Assembly: GCA_040905905.1 (NCBI GenBank)
Contig: JBBDQN010000032.1
Location: forward strand, 55,268-119,267
DNA: 64,000 nt
Direction: 5' to 3'
From: JAICND01 sp040905905
GTDB taxonomy: Bacteria > Actinomycetota > Acidimicrobiia > Spongiisociales > ZC4RG35
In this document: positions 8,254 to 17,931 of the stretch, in pieces
How positions within the stretch are numbered: position 1 is the stretch's first letter
Layout of the letters: each line of letters begins with the position of its first letter
The notes under the pieces: generated by a model
Databases searched by the model: none
What the model was told of the DNA's origin: nothing
What the model saw: only the letters and a program-made list of their open reading frames with translations
Position numbers and translations under genes: made by a program

Positions 8254-11200
8254 ATGTACCTCAAAGCTGTAAAAGTCGTCGGTTTCAAGTCGTTTGCCGA
8301 CCGCACCCGGCTGGAGTTCCGGCCCGGGGTGGCTGTCGTGGTGGGTCCGAACGGGTCGGGCAAGTCCAACCTGGTCGACGCGATCCACTGGGTGTTGGGA
8401 TCACAGGCACCCACGTCATTGCGGACCGGGAAGATGGAAGACGTCATCTTTGCCGGTACTTCCACCCGGCCCTCCCTCAACCGGGCCGAGGTGACATTGA
8501 TTTTCGACAATGCCGACCGCCAACTGCCACTCGACCTCAACGACGTCGCCCTGACTCGTCGGCTCTATCGGGACGGTTCGTCCGATTACGAGATCAACGG
8601 CGTGGCCTGTCGACTGCTCGACATCCAGGAGCTTCTATCGGACTCCGGGGTGGGGCGACACCAGCATGTGATCGTGAACCAGGGCCAGGTCGAGTCGATC
8701 CTGACCGCCGGACCGGAGGAGCACCGCGCCATCATCGAAGAGGCAGCCGGGATCCTCAAGCACAAGCTGCGTAAAGAACGCGCCGTCCGTCGTCTGGAAC
8801 GGACCGACGAGGACTTGATCAGGGCTCGCGATATCGCCGGCGAGGTCGCCCGGCAGATGCGACCCCTCAAACGCCAGGCCCAGGCAGCCGATCGACATCA
8901 GCTGGTAGCGAACCAGGTTCGGTCGTTGTCCCTGTTCCTGGCTGGCGAGGAATTGCGAGCCCTCGATCAACGTCTCGGCCTCTCGACGGCCGAGGACGCC
9001 GAGATACGCCGTCTGAATGAAGCCGCCAGGCGCGAGGCTGACAACCTTGGAGGCCAACTTCGGGAAGTCACCGCCGCTGCGGCTGCGATAGGGGCTTGCC
9101 TTGATCGCGACACTGCCGCCGCCGCAAGGCTTGAGACAACAGTAGAAAGGCTGCGGCGGGTGGCGCAGGTGGCTCAGGAGCGCTATCGCACCCGACGCGC
9201 TCGCATGGAAGGGGTCAGCGAAAGACGGCGCGATCTCGAAATCGAGGTAGCCGGACTCGTTGATGAGGTCGCGAGCGCGCGCCTGGCCGAGAACGAGGCC
9301 GAAGCCGCGGCTGAAGAGGCGGAGCGCCGTTTCCGGGCGGCCGACCACGAGGCCGCCTCGCTCACCGAACAGGACGGGCTCAGCCCCGAAGGAGCGCTGG
9401 CCGTCGTCACCGGGGATCTTCGTTCGCTGGAGGCAGCCGAAGAACGTGATCGCCGCGAGTTGGAGGCTGTAACCCATCGGGCCGAGGTCGTCGAGGCCCA
9501 GCTTGGTGACGAGGTCTCCGAGGCCACTCGCCTCGAAAAGGAGATTCTCTATCTCGACGAAGGGGTGGCCACGACCCAGCGCGCCTACCAGACCGCCGCG
9601 GCGGTGCGGCGGCGACATCAACAATCCTGGGAAGACTCTGAGACGATCGACCGAGATTGTCGCCTGGCAGTAGCGGCGGCCCGGGCCCGATTCGAGGCCC
9701 TTACTGCGGCGGCGGCTGGTCTGGCCGACCCGGCAGGGCGAAACATGGTCCAAGGTTCCACCGGTGCGCTCGGGAGCGTGACTGCATTGTTGGACGTTCC
9801 GGCTGTTTGGGCGGCGGCGGTCGATGCTGCCCTGGGCCCCTGGGCTGACGCCATTGCCTTTGGCGGGTCCGCAGACATGGTCGGGGCGGTGGGTGCCCTC
9901 AAGGCGAGTGGCCGCGGCGGAGTAGGGATGGTCACGGCCGCCGGGTCGGCCTTCGGGGAGGCTGGCAGGGACCAGGCTCGCGAGGTGGCGAACACCCGCG
10001 GCCTGGACCTTCTCATCGACGTGCTGGGTCCGGGGGCCGACCGCGTCCTGGCAGCGATTCTTCTTGGCGGCGTTGTTGTCGTCGAAGGTTGGAGCACAGG
10101 ATGGAACCTGGTTCAGCGCCACCAGGAGTTGGCAGCAGTGACGCCCGAAGGAGATCTAATCACCAAGACCGGGATCAGAGTCGCCCATCCCGAGGGTGCC
10201 ACCCCGGCGATGGTGGAAACCGCGGCGGTGGAGTTGGCCCGGGTTGATCGCGATCTGGCAGCAGCCGAGAGCCGCCATCTCTCCAATCGTCGCCAATTCG
10301 AGGAGAGCAGGGTCCTCGAACGGGAAGCTCTCGAGGTTCTGGAAGGATCTGAAGCCAAACTGGCGGGAGCGGTGGAGGCCAAGGGCAGGTCGAGCCGGGC
10401 CGCCGCCGAATTGGAAGCCAGCCTCGCCAGACTGGTCGAGCGCCGGGCCGCATTGGTCAGCGCGGGCCAGGAACGGGAAGCCCAGAGGCGCAGACTCGCC
10501 GAGTCGATGGCAGCCTTGCAAGGTGCAGAGGCAGAACATCACCTCCTTCTCGAAGAGCGGGCCGCCCATCGGACCCGGATCAACCAGGCCCGAGAGCAAG
10601 CGCTCGTGGCCTGGCAGGAGGCGTCGTCGGAGGCTTCGTCTGCCCGCTCCCGGCTCAGCATGCTGGCGGCGCGTCTGGAAGTGGTGGGGAAGGAACTTGG
10701 AACCGGAGACGGTGCGCCAGTAGCCCCTGAGAGCTTGCCCAGGCTCGTCGAAATCGAGACCGTCGCCCGTCATGCCGTTGAACTTCTGCGGGTCAAGCTC
10801 GAGGAGTTGCGCCAACGTCAGCACCACGAACGCACCACCGCCCGGGAGTTAAGCGAAACCCTGGCCGCTCTGCGCTCTGGCCACACGGCTCAGGAAGCCC
10901 AGCTGTCGGATGGGCGCGACCGTTTGGCCCGGCTGGCGGTTGAGCACACCGAAACCAGGGTGCGACGCGAGTCCGTGGCAGAGGCGCTGCGCCGCGAGAT
11001 GGATGCGTCCGAAGAGGAGGCGTTGACGGCGGCTGTTCCCGACCCGCCGGAGGACGGCTCCCTGGCCGACCTCTTGGCGACCCGCCAAGCGGAGCTGCGA
11101 AGGATGGGACCGGTCAACCCCCTCGCAGCCGAGGAGTATCGCCAGTTGTCGGAGCGTCATGACTTCATGGCTGGCCAACTTGCAGACCTGGAGAGTTCGC

Positions 11201-11715
11201 GGCTTGAACTTAAGAAGGTCATAAGTGCCCTCGATGACGAGATCGAGGGACAGTTCATGACAGCCTTTGGCGAAGTGGCGGCGGCCTACGAGCAGCAGTT
11301 CGGGCTCTTGTTCCCTGGTGGCAGGGGACGGATCCGTCTGGCTGAACCAGACCAACCGCTTACCTCCGGTATAGAGATCGAAGCCCAGCCACTCGGAAAG
11401 AAGATCGGACGTCTCAGTCTGCTCTCTGGTGGCGAGAGGTCCCTAGCGGCACTGGCGTTCCTCTTTGCCATATTCAGAGCCCGGCCCTCACCCTTTTATG
11501 TCCTCGACGAGGTTGAGGCCGCCCTCGACGACTCCAACCTCCGTCGATTCCTGCGCCTGGTCGACGCCTTCCGCGACCAGAGTCAGTTGATCATCATCAC
11601 CCACCAGCAACAGACCATGGAGGCAGCCGACGTCCTGTATGGCGTCACGATGGAGCCCGGTGGGTCTACCAAGGTCATTGCGAAATCGTTGTCGACCACC
11701 TTCACGTCGAACTGA
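8254..11715 (+). CDS. smc: Chromosome segregation protein SMC
   Basis: 1153 residues, normal for SMC. N-terminal head with Walker A GPNGSGKSN near residue 30; long coiled coil; hinge around 500-640 (starting GSVTALLDVPAVW); second coiled coil; C-terminal head with signature LLSGGERSLAALA near 1056 and Walker B FYVLDEVEAALDD near 1080. It condenses and organises the chromosome with ScpAB, which are not in this window. The 87 bases upstream hold a short direct repeat (GAGTTATGAGTTATGAG, 8170-8186) and no strong ribosome-binding site. Confidence 0.96.
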   Translation: MYLKAVKVVGFKSFADRTRLEFRPGVAVVVGPNGSGKSNLVDAIHWVLGSQAPTSLRTGKMEDVIFAGTSTRPSLNRAEVTLIFDNADRQLPLDLNDVALTRRLYRDGSSDYEINGVACRLLDIQELLSDSGVGRHQHVIVNQGQVESILTAGPEEHRAIIEEAAGILKHKLRKERAVRRLERTDEDLIRARDIAGEVARQMRPLKRQAQAADRHQLVANQVRSLSLFLAGEELRALDQRLGLSTAEDAEIRRLNEAARREADNLGGQLREVTAAAAAIGACLDRDTAAAARLETTVERLRRVAQVAQERYRTRRARMEGVSERRRDLEIEVAGLVDEVASARLAENEAEAAAEEAERRFRAADHEAASLTEQDGLSPEGALAVVTGDLRSLEAAEERDRRELEAVTHRAEVVEAQLGDEVSEATRLEKEILYLDEGVATTQRAYQTAAAVRRRHQQSWEDSETIDRDCRLAVAAARARFEALTAAAAGLADPAGRNMVQGSTGALGSVTALLDVPAVWAAAVDAALGPWADAIAFGGSADMVGAVGALKASGRGGVGMVTAAGSAFGEAGRDQAREVANTRGLDLLIDVLGPGADRVLAAILLGGVVVVEGWSTGWNLVQRHQELAAVTPEGDLITKTGIRVAHPEGATPAMVETAAVELARVDRDLAAAESRHLSNRRQFEESRVLEREALEVLEGSEAKLAGAVEAKGRSSRAAAELEASLARLVERRAALVSAGQEREAQRRRLAESMAALQGAEAEHHLLLEERAAHRTRINQAREQALVAWQEASSEASSARSRLSMLAARLEVVGKELGTGDGAPVAPESLPRLVEIETVARHAVELLRVKLEELRQRQHHERTTARELSETLAALRSGHTAQEAQLSDGRDRLARLAVEHTETRVRRESVAEALRREMDASEEEALTAAVPDPPEDGSLADLLATRQAELRRMGPVNPLAAEEYRQLSERHDFMAGQLADLESSRLELKKVISALDDEIEGQFMTAFGEVAAAYEQQFGLLFPGGRGRIRLAEPDQPLTSGIEIEAQPLGKKIGRLSLLSGGERSLAALAFLFAIFRARPSPFYVLDEVEAALDDSNLRRFLRLVDAFRDQSQLIIITHQQQTMEAADVLYGVTMEPGGSTKVIAKSLSTTFTSN

Positions 11716-11738
11716 CCCGCCTCATTAGCCTGTAATTC

Positions 11739-12740
11739 GTGGACTTCACTCCCGTCCTCATACTGATACTCGTGCTGGTCGTGGCCGGGTCTGGCTGGTA
11801 CTTCTGGAGCCGGCAACAAGCAGCGGACCAAACTTCGTTTCCGTCTGCGCCCGCCCGCGGGCTCTCCGGTCGTCTTGGCCAGACTCGTTCGGCTTTGGGT
11901 GAAGCCCTGGGCCGGGTTTTTCGATCGTCGAATCTCGACAACCGATTCTGGGAGGAGATCGAGGAGGCGCTGGTAGCCGCCGATGTCGGAGTGGCCGGGG
12001 CCGCGGGCGTGGTGGAACGGGTACGCCGGGCCAAACCAGACGATGTCTCCGAGGCTCGCACCACCCTCAGACACGAATTGGAGTCGGTTTTCGCAGGGGT
12101 CGACAGAGCCCTTCATCTCGACGGAGTGCCGTCTGTCATCCTGGTGGTGGGCGTCAACGGTTCGGGAAAAACTACTTCGATCGCCAAGCTAGCCGGACGC
12201 CTGCTGACAGCAGGGAAGCGGCCCCTGCTAGTGGCTGCCGACACCTTTCGGGCTGCAGCCGACGCTCAACTCCGCACCTGGGCGGAGCGAGTCGGGGTAC
12301 CGGTGGTGGCCGGCAAAGAAGGGTCGGATCCGGCCTCGGTCGCCTTCGACGGCCTCGCTGCGGCCCGAGCCCGCGACAAAGACGTGGTGATCGTTGACAC
12401 CGCCGGCCGATTGCATTCCAAGCAACATCTGATGGCTGAGCTGGCGAAAATCCGGCGGGTGTTGGAACGCGACGGTGCCAGGGTGGCTGAGTCCCTGCTG
12501 GTTCTCGACGCCACCACTGGTCAGAACGGCATCGTTCAGGTGAGGGAATTCGCCCAGAGCGTCGGTCTGACAGGGATCATCCTGACCAAACTCGATGGGA
12601 CCGCCCGCGGCGGGATCGTGGTCGCGGTTGAACAGGACCTTGGGGTGCCCGTCAAGTTCGTAGGGGTGGGAGAAGGTATCGATGACCTGATTCCGTTCGA
12701 CCCGGCCGAGTTCGTCACCGAGTTGTTGGCCGACGCATGA
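11739..12740 (+). CDS. ftsY: Signal recognition particle receptor FtsY
   Basis: 333 residues from a GTG start. An N-terminal membrane segment (DFTPVLILILVLVVAGSGWY) replaces the long acidic A domain, as in many actinobacteria. NG GTPase domain: P-loop VVGVNGSGKTTS (about 130-140), DTAGRLHSK, TKLDGTARGG and the closing GVGEGIDDLIPF. It docks Ffh-ribosome complexes at the membrane; ffh is 13.5 kb downstream. Follows smc by 23 bases, the usual order. Confidence 0.95.
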   Translation: MDFTPVLILILVLVVAGSGWYFWSRQQAADQTSFPSAPARGLSGRLGQTRSALGEALGRVFRSSNLDNRFWEEIEEALVAADVGVAGAAGVVERVRRAKPDDVSEARTTLRHELESVFAGVDRALHLDGVPSVILVVGVNGSGKTTSIAKLAGRLLTAGKRPLLVAADTFRAAADAQLRTWAERVGVPVVAGKEGSDPASVAFDGLAAARARDKDVVIVDTAGRLHSKQHLMAELAKIRRVLERDGARVAESLLVLDATTGQNGIVQVREFAQSVGLTGIILTKLDGTARGGIVVAVEQDLGVPVKFVGVGEGIDDLIPFDPAEFVTELLADA

Positions 12741-13123
12741 GTCCCGATGATCTCGTCGCGGCGGCCCGGGAGGCAGCGCTGAAGGCGTACGCGCCCTACT
12801 CGGGGTTCCGGGTGGGGGCAGCGGTGCTGGCTGATGACGGTCGAGTCTTCACCGGGGCGAACGTCGAGAACTCTGCCTACCCGAGCTCGAGTTGCGCCGA
12901 AGCGACCGCCGTGGCGCATGCCGCCTCCGAGGGTATGAGACGAATCACCGCCACTGCGGTGGCGTGCATCGACGCCGCCTCCATCGAGGGGGCGTACCCA
13001 TGTGGACGCTGCCGGCAGATACTCAGCGAGTTCGACACCGAGACCGTGTACGTGACTGCTGCCTCCGGCGAGGTCCGTACCCACACTCTCGTCGAACTCC
13101 TTCCGCACGGCTTCAAACTCTGA
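12737..13123 (+). CDS. cdd: Cytidine deaminase
   Basis: 128 residues. Zinc ligands are Cys53 (in SSSCAEATA), Cys89 and Cys92 (PCGRC), with Glu55 as proton shuttle, the small tetrameric cytidine deaminase arrangement. Converts cytidine and deoxycytidine to uridine forms in pyrimidine salvage; products feed the deoA/upp operon at 18-21 kb. Overlaps ftsY by 4 bases. Confidence 0.94.
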   Translation: MSPDDLVAAAREAALKAYAPYSGFRVGAAVLADDGRVFTGANVENSAYPSSSCAEATAVAHAASEGMRRITATAVACIDAASIEGAYPCGRCRQILSEFDTETVYVTAASGEVRTHTLVELLPHGFKL

Positions 13124-13300
13124 GACAGACCATCTAGAGTGCGCCTACGGCGATGCCCGTCGCCGAAGCCCAGAGCGGGTGCCTGCACCACCCGCCGCAG
13201 ATGGGACAAAGGGGATCGAGTCCCCGGGCATGAACCTGCCGACGATGTCTTCATGCCGCCGGATTGGATGTGCGGGGTCTGATTTGGTGGTGGAGGAGAC

Positions 13301-14275
13301 ATGACTCAGAACAAACACTTCAAAGCCCTCGTTCGGGCGCGTATGGCAAAAACCGGCGAGAGCTACTCGATCTCGCGAAGCCACCTTCTGGGCGCTATCA
13401 AACCGATCACCCCGGAGTTGGTGGCCGAGTTCAAGGCTCACGACAGGCATACCTCTTCGCTGGCCTTCGTCCCGGGCAGAGGGGAACTGCTCTCGGGGGG
13501 CTTCAGCGGTCAGGCCCGCATCTGGTCGACTCATGACTGGTCGTCCACCGGGGAGTTGGTTGGTCACATAGGATCGGTAAACGGTTTTGGCCTTTCCGGC
13601 GACGGGACCAGGCTGGTCACGGCTTCGTCTGACAAATCCGTGCGGCTGTGGGACTTGCCGGCCCGGGCCGAGATCGCCACGCTTGGCAAGCACCGTAAGC
13701 CGGTGGTCGCGGTTGACCTCTCCGGCGATGGCGACCTCGCAGCCACAGGCTCCTACGACGGCACCGTGGTCATCTGGTCCATCGCAGACTTGAGCGAGAT
13801 GAATCGGATCAAGGTTGGTGATCGGGTGAGCTCGGTTTCCTTTCATCCGCTCAAGAACTGGTTGGCGACGGGCAGCGTCAGCAACGAGGTACTGGTGTTG
13901 GAACCGGACGGTGGCGAGGTCGCCAGGCTCGCGACCGGCGGTCCTGTCACCGCCGTCGGTTGGACTGGGGATGGTGAGTTCCTTATCGGGGTGGGCGCCA
14001 ACATCGCGCGACTCTGGTCTCGCGAGGACTGGGAGGCGGTTCGCACGATCGAGGTTGCGACCACCTGGATCGCTCCTTTCGCCGTCAACAACGACTCGTC
14101 ATTGTTAGCGGTCGGTTGGGAGCACCACGTCGGAGTTTGGAAGGTGGACGACGACCAGCCCGCGGCAGTCATAGATGGGTTGCCCAAAGGTGTCTATAAC
14201 CTCGACTTCTCCGATGACGGCAGGTTGCTGGCGATGGGCGCGGCCGACGGTAGGGTTCGAGTCTGGCGCCTCTGA
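13301..14275 (+). CDS. WD40 repeat protein with N-terminal RARMAKTGESY motif
   Basis: 324 residues. A short N-terminal segment (FKALVRARMAKTGESYSISR, residues 7-26) precedes about seven WD40-type blades with recurring SxDKSVRLWDL, SYDGTVVIWSI and AADGRVRVWRL endings, forming a predicted beta-propeller. I recall similar RARMA.TGESY strings at the ends of unrelated actinobacterial proteins; their role is unknown to me. No signal peptide, so probably cytoplasmic. A GGAGGAG ribosome-binding site (13292-13298) fixes the ATG. Its stop overlaps a CTG that appears to start the following phosphodiesterase. Function not assignable beyond a protein-interaction scaffold. Confidence 0.85.
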   Translation: MTQNKHFKALVRARMAKTGESYSISRSHLLGAIKPITPELVAEFKAHDRHTSSLAFVPGRGELLSGGFSGQARIWSTHDWSSTGELVGHIGSVNGFGLSGDGTRLVTASSDKSVRLWDLPARAEIATLGKHRKPVVAVDLSGDGDLAATGSYDGTVVIWSIADLSEMNRIKVGDRVSSVSFHPLKNWLATGSVSNEVLVLEPDGGEVARLATGGPVTAVGWTGDGEFLIGVGANIARLWSREDWEAVRTIEVATTWIAPFAVNNDSSLLAVGWEHHVGVWKVDDDQPAAVIDGLPKGVYNLDFSDDGRLLAMGAADGRVRVWRL

Positions 14276-15279
14276 GAGTTTTCCTTCTAGTCCTCGATGC
14301 CTTCGATCCGGTCCGGCTGTCGCCGCGTCTGACACCCAACCTGTGGGGTTGGTCGAATACCGACGGAGCGGTGGCCGGGACCGGCCAATCGGTGATGGCT
14401 TCGTGCACATATCCCAATCACGCCACTTTCATCACCGGCCAACCACCCGCGGCTCACGGCATCTACACCAACCATGTGGTTCGTGACGGCAAGGTCCTCG
14501 GAGCCTGGGAGGTGGGGCCGGCGGCTCCTAGCCTGTTTGAAGTATTGAACGAACACGGTACCGAAGCGGTGCTGGGCGACCATCACTTGGTCGGAGTGAT
14601 GAAGGCAAGGGCGGCTAACCGACATTGGCCGCCAGATGGAGACGTCACCCTGGTCGACCACGTCGACCTGCTCGGCTATCCCTCCGATGAGGCGGTGTTG
14701 CCGCCTCTGCTGAAGGCTCTCGAAGGTGATGCAGGACTCGTGGTGGGCTATTTCGGATCGATCGACACCTATTCGCATGTGTACGGGCCAGCATCCGATG
14801 AGGCAGCGAATGCCTACCAGCTAGTCGATGAGAAATTGGGGATCATTGCCGGAGTGATCAAAGGGCGGTGGGATGACACGGTTCTCATCGTTGTCAGCGA
14901 TCACGTCCAGGACACCGTGGCCGGTCCTGGTATCGATCTCCACAGCGCACTCGGAGATGACGTGTTGGTGATCGACGAGGGGAGTGCGGCTCTCATTTCC
15001 GGGAGCGTCGACACCGACGTCCTGTCTGCGATCGATGGAGTGCAAGGTTGGGAGGGCCACCCGGACGGAACCATCCTTGCCTGGTGCGGTCCCGGTCGAT
15101 ACTTCGGGCGTTCGGAAGAACCGGTATTCCTCGGTATTCACGGTGGCAACCACACCCGCACGCAGATGGCCCTTGTGTCCGGCGGCAACCCTGCCCGTCT
15201 GCCGCTCGCGGCCGCCTTGAAAGAAGGCGCGGTGCCCGCCACATTCTGGGCCAACGCGATCAAACAGCTGATGCTCTAG
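14272..15279 (+). CDS. Alkaline-phosphatase-superfamily phosphodiesterase/nucleotide pyrophosphatase
   Basis: 335 residues from CTG 14272. Family residues: N-terminal VFLLVLDAFDP (first metal Asp), nucleophile Thr in CTYPNHATFITG, GYFGSIDTYSHVYG (Asp and His ligands), VIVVSDH-type VLIVVSDHVQD, and late HGGNHTRTQ (His). The usual start choice, GTG 14371, would delete the first metal-binding Asp. The only start-like codons between the upstream stop (14251) and 14371 are CTGs at 14263 and 14272; the latter overlaps the WD40 stop as CTGA, suggesting coupling. No signal peptide seen. Likely hydrolyses a phosphodiester or pyrophosphate; substrate unknown. Confidence 0.82.
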   Translation: MRVFLLVLDAFDPVRLSPRLTPNLWGWSNTDGAVAGTGQSVMASCTYPNHATFITGQPPAAHGIYTNHVVRDGKVLGAWEVGPAAPSLFEVLNEHGTEAVLGDHHLVGVMKARAANRHWPPDGDVTLVDHVDLLGYPSDEAVLPPLLKALEGDAGLVVGYFGSIDTYSHVYGPASDEAANAYQLVDEKLGIIAGVIKGRWDDTVLIVVSDHVQDTVAGPGIDLHSALGDDVLVIDEGSAALISGSVDTDVLSAIDGVQGWEGHPDGTILAWCGPGRYFGRSEEPVFLGIHGGNHTRTQMALVSGGNPARLPLAAALKEGAVPATFWANAIKQLML

Positions 15280-15293
15280 TCGGGGTTGGCTTG

Positions 15294-16244
15294 CTATCGA
15301 TTCTCGAGGGCCTCGATCAGCTTGGGCAGCACCTTGTGAACGTCGCCCACAATCCCGAGGTCGGCAATTGCGAAGATGGGTGCATCCGGGTCTTTGTTGA
15401 TGGCGATGATTGTCTTGGCGTCCTTCATCCCGACCAGGTGCTGCATGGCCCCGGAGACCCCGGCTGCGATGTAGACCTCAGGCTTGACCGTCTTCCCGGT
15501 TTGACCGACCTGCTTGGCATACGGCACCCAGCCAGCGTCGACGAGGGCGCGGGTGGCGCCGGTGGCAGCGCCGAGGAGCTTTCCCAGTTTTTCTATGAGT
15601 TGATAGTTCTCGGGCGAGCCAAGACCCCTGCCGCCTGACACGATCACCGCGGCGTCTTCGAGCTTGGGTCCCTCGCGCTCTTCGATGTGAGTTTCGATCA
15701 CCCGCGCGTCCGCCCGACCAACCTCCGCCGGCTTTTGCTTAGAAACCTGGGGAGCAGCAATGCCCACGGGTGAGGCCGCGAACGACTTGGGTCGAACCAG
15801 GACGAGATAGGGCCCCGGGCCGGTGAAAGCGGCCCCGGCGATCTGGGTGCCGCCGAAGATCTCGTGCGAGGTGGTGGCGGGTCCCTGTTCCAACCCGACA
15901 TCGATGGCGTTGGAGAGCACGGTCGCTCCGAGCCGGGCCGCCAGCCGCCCGGCAACGTCCCGATCGTCGTACGCCTGGCCAAAGAGAATCAGGTCCGGCG
16001 CTTGGACTTGAGCCATCTCGGCCAGGGCATGGGCCACGGGCGCTGCAACCAGATGGTCACCAGGATCGAAGTGGAACACCTTCCGCGCCCCGTACTCCCC
16101 GAGGGTGGCGAACGCCGCATCGGAGCCGACGCCCACGTAGATGACGGCCACCTCACCGAGGTCGCGCGCCTTGGTCATCAACTCGAGGCTCAGGGTCGAA
16201 GGACCGTTGTCGACCTCACGAGAAAAGACCCAGACCGATGCCAT
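15294..16244 (-). CDS. etfA: Electron transfer flavoprotein subunit alpha
   Basis: 316 residues. The C-terminal FAD-binding domain shows VSGGRGLGSPENYQLIEKL, VDAGWVPYAKQVGQTGK and the closing IAINKDPDAPIFAIADLGIVGD. With EtfB it shuttles electrons from acyl-CoA dehydrogenases (one is at 31.1 kb) to the respiratory quinone pool. Starts one base after the etfB stop, so the pair is one operon reading leftwards. Confidence 0.96.
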   Translation of the reverse strand: MASVWVFSREVDNGPSTLSLELMTKARDLGEVAVIYVGVGSDAAFATLGEYGARKVFHFDPGDHLVAAPVAHALAEMAQVQAPDLILFGQAYDDRDVAGRLAARLGATVLSNAIDVGLEQGPATTSHEIFGGTQIAGAAFTGPGPYLVLVRPKSFAASPVGIAAPQVSKQKPAEVGRADARVIETHIEEREGPKLEDAAVIVSGGRGLGSPENYQLIEKLGKLLGAATGATRALVDAGWVPYAKQVGQTGKTVKPEVYIAAGVSGAMQHLVGMKDAKTIIAINKDPDAPIFAIADLGIVGDVHKVLPKLIEALENR

Positions 16245-16245
16245 C

Positions 16246-17004
16246 TCAGATCACCTTTCTCTGGGCGAGCAATTCGACGATCTTGAGATATGCCTCACCG
16301 TCATCTTCGATCTTGGCCCCGGCGACCCGGCTGGCTGCTGCTGTGACCGTCGTCACCTTCTGGCCGATCTCGGCCGGGATCCCGAGGTCGGCCAGAGTGT
16401 GTGTCTCCACCGGCTTCTTCTTGGCCTCCATGATCCCCTTGAAGGTCGGATATCGGGGTTCGACCACCCCGGCGGTCACGCTGACGACGGCAGGTAGCGA
16501 GGCCTCTACAACCTCGTATCCGGTGTTGGTCTGTCGATGGATTGTGACGCTTCCGTCGCCAACTTGAACACTGGTGGCATAGGTGAGCGCCGGGACGTCC
16601 AGGAACTCGGCCACCATCTGTGGCACGACCCCCGAGTAGCCGTCGGTCGACTCGGTGCCGGCTATGACCAAGTCAAAACCCTCCCTGGAGATCACTGCCG
16701 CCAGCACACGTGCGGTCAGGAGGGCATCGGACCCGCGTAGTTCCGGGTCGTCGACGACGATGGCTTTGTCAGCGCCCATCGCCAGGGCTTGACGGATGCC
16801 CTGCATAGTGCCGGTCGGGCCCATCGAGACCAGGGTGACCGTGCCGCCGGCCGCCTGGGCAAGCTGTAATCCCATCTCGACGCCATAGCGGTCGGTGTCA
16901 TCGAGAACCTGTTCCCCGGGCCGCACCAGCCAGTGGCTGTCCGGTTCGAGCTTGTATTCGGTGGCGGGATCGGGGATCTGTTTGGCGCAGACGACCACAC
17001 GCAT
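16246..17004 (-). CDS. etfB: Electron transfer flavoprotein subunit beta
   Basis: 252 residues, N-terminus MRVVVCAKQIPDP typical of EtfB, with the AMP-binding segment DLVIAGTESTDGYSGVVPQM and the family tail around VTTVTAAAS. Partner of EtfA, encoded directly downstream on the same strand. Divergent from the EamA transporter; 89 bases lie between the two starts. Confidence 0.96.
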   Translation of the reverse strand: MRVVVCAKQIPDPATEYKLEPDSHWLVRPGEQVLDDTDRYGVEMGLQLAQAAGGTVTLVSMGPTGTMQGIRQALAMGADKAIVVDDPELRGSDALLTARVLAAVISREGFDLVIAGTESTDGYSGVVPQMVAEFLDVPALTYATSVQVGDGSVTIHRQTNTGYEVVEASLPAVVSVTAGVVEPRYPTFKGIMEAKKKPVETHTLADLGIPAEIGQKVTTVTAAASRVAGAKIEDDGEAYLKIVELLAQRKVI

Positions 17005-17093
17005 TTCGATGAAGAACTCCTCTTCTGATGGCGGCGATCGTACGCATCCGGACCGGACCGGACAATCCAGTCCGCCTCTACGCTGCCGCCCTC

Positions 17094-17918
17094 ATGTCCG
17101 TGGTGCTCGCCCTGCTGGCCTCCCTCACTTATGGCGTGGCCGACTTTCTCGGAGGATTGATGGGCCGCAAGGTTCCGGTCCTCACCGTGGTGTTGTGGTC
17201 GCAATCCGCTGGATTGATCCTGGCGATCATGGCGGCAGTGGCGTTCCCTGCCGAGTCCGTGGGCGCAAGCGACTTCTGGTGGGGCGCCGGCGCCGGACTG
17301 GTCGGGACGATGGGGCTGTTCTACCTCTACAAAGGCCTGGCCGAGGGTCGTATGGCGGTCGTATCGCCGGTGACGGCCCTCGTGGGTGCGGTGGTGCCTT
17401 TGGGAATCGGTCTGGCGATCGGCGAGCGGCCGGAGATGATCGACGGGATCGGCATCATCCTGGCGCTCCCTTCGATCTGGCTGGTGGCGGCGGCTTCTCA
17501 TTCCAGCACCGGAGCCAAGGGAGGGGCCCGCTATGGCGTGATCGCCGGGACCGGGTTCGGGCTGTTCTTCGCTGCCATCGCTCAGACAGGTGCCGAGTCG
17601 GGGTTCTGGCCATTGGTCGGGGCGAGGCTGTCCCAGGTTGCGGTCGTGGCGTTGGTGGCCGGGATCCGTGGCATGTCCGCCCCCCACCGCGACACCAGGC
17701 TGGGTCTGCTGGCGGTAGGAGCGGGCGACATCCTTGCCAACGTGTTTCTGCTTCTGGCCTTTCGCTCGGGTCTGTTAACGGTTGTCTCGGTGCTCGCCTC
17801 CCTCTATCCGGGGATCACGGTCCTGCTGGCGGTGGCGATACTCCATGAACCGATCGGCCGCCGTCAATGGTGGGGTCTGGGCCTAGCCCTGGTGGCGGTT
17901 GGCCTGATCGCGGTATGA
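17094..17918 (+). CDS. EamA/DMT-superfamily transporter
   Basis: 274 residues with about ten hydrophobic helices in two EamA repeats (second begins near residue 145, YGVIAGTGFGLFFAAIAQTG). The conserved ends of each half are visible (LPSIWLVAAAS; GLGLALVAVGLIAV). Probably a metabolite exporter in the inner membrane; substrate unknown. ATG 17094 is preferred because the frame upstream (from 17028) encodes a charged, non-membrane stretch in the etfB promoter region. Its 3' end faces deoA, with a hairpin repeat in between. Confidence 0.82.
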   Translation: MSVVLALLASLTYGVADFLGGLMGRKVPVLTVVLWSQSAGLILAIMAAVAFPAESVGASDFWWGAGAGLVGTMGLFYLYKGLAEGRMAVVSPVTALVGAVVPLGIGLAIGERPEMIDGIGIILALPSIWLVAAASHSSTGAKGGARYGVIAGTGFGLFFAAIAQTGAESGFWPLVGARLSQVAVVALVAGIRGMSAPHRDTRLGLLAVGAGDILANVFLLLAFRSGLLTVVSVLASLYPGITVLLAVAILHEPIGRRQWWGLGLALVAVGLIAV

Positions 17919-17931
17919 GCCGTTAGAACCC

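Noticed and set aside
8635..10122. 495-codon minus-strand frame opposite smc
   Set aside because: Shadow of the SMC coiled coil; low-complexity and without start context.
13211..13225. GGGGA-TCGAG-TCCCC hairpin between cdd and the WD40 gene
   Set aside because: Only five base pairs with no T-tract; expected by chance in GC-rich DNA.
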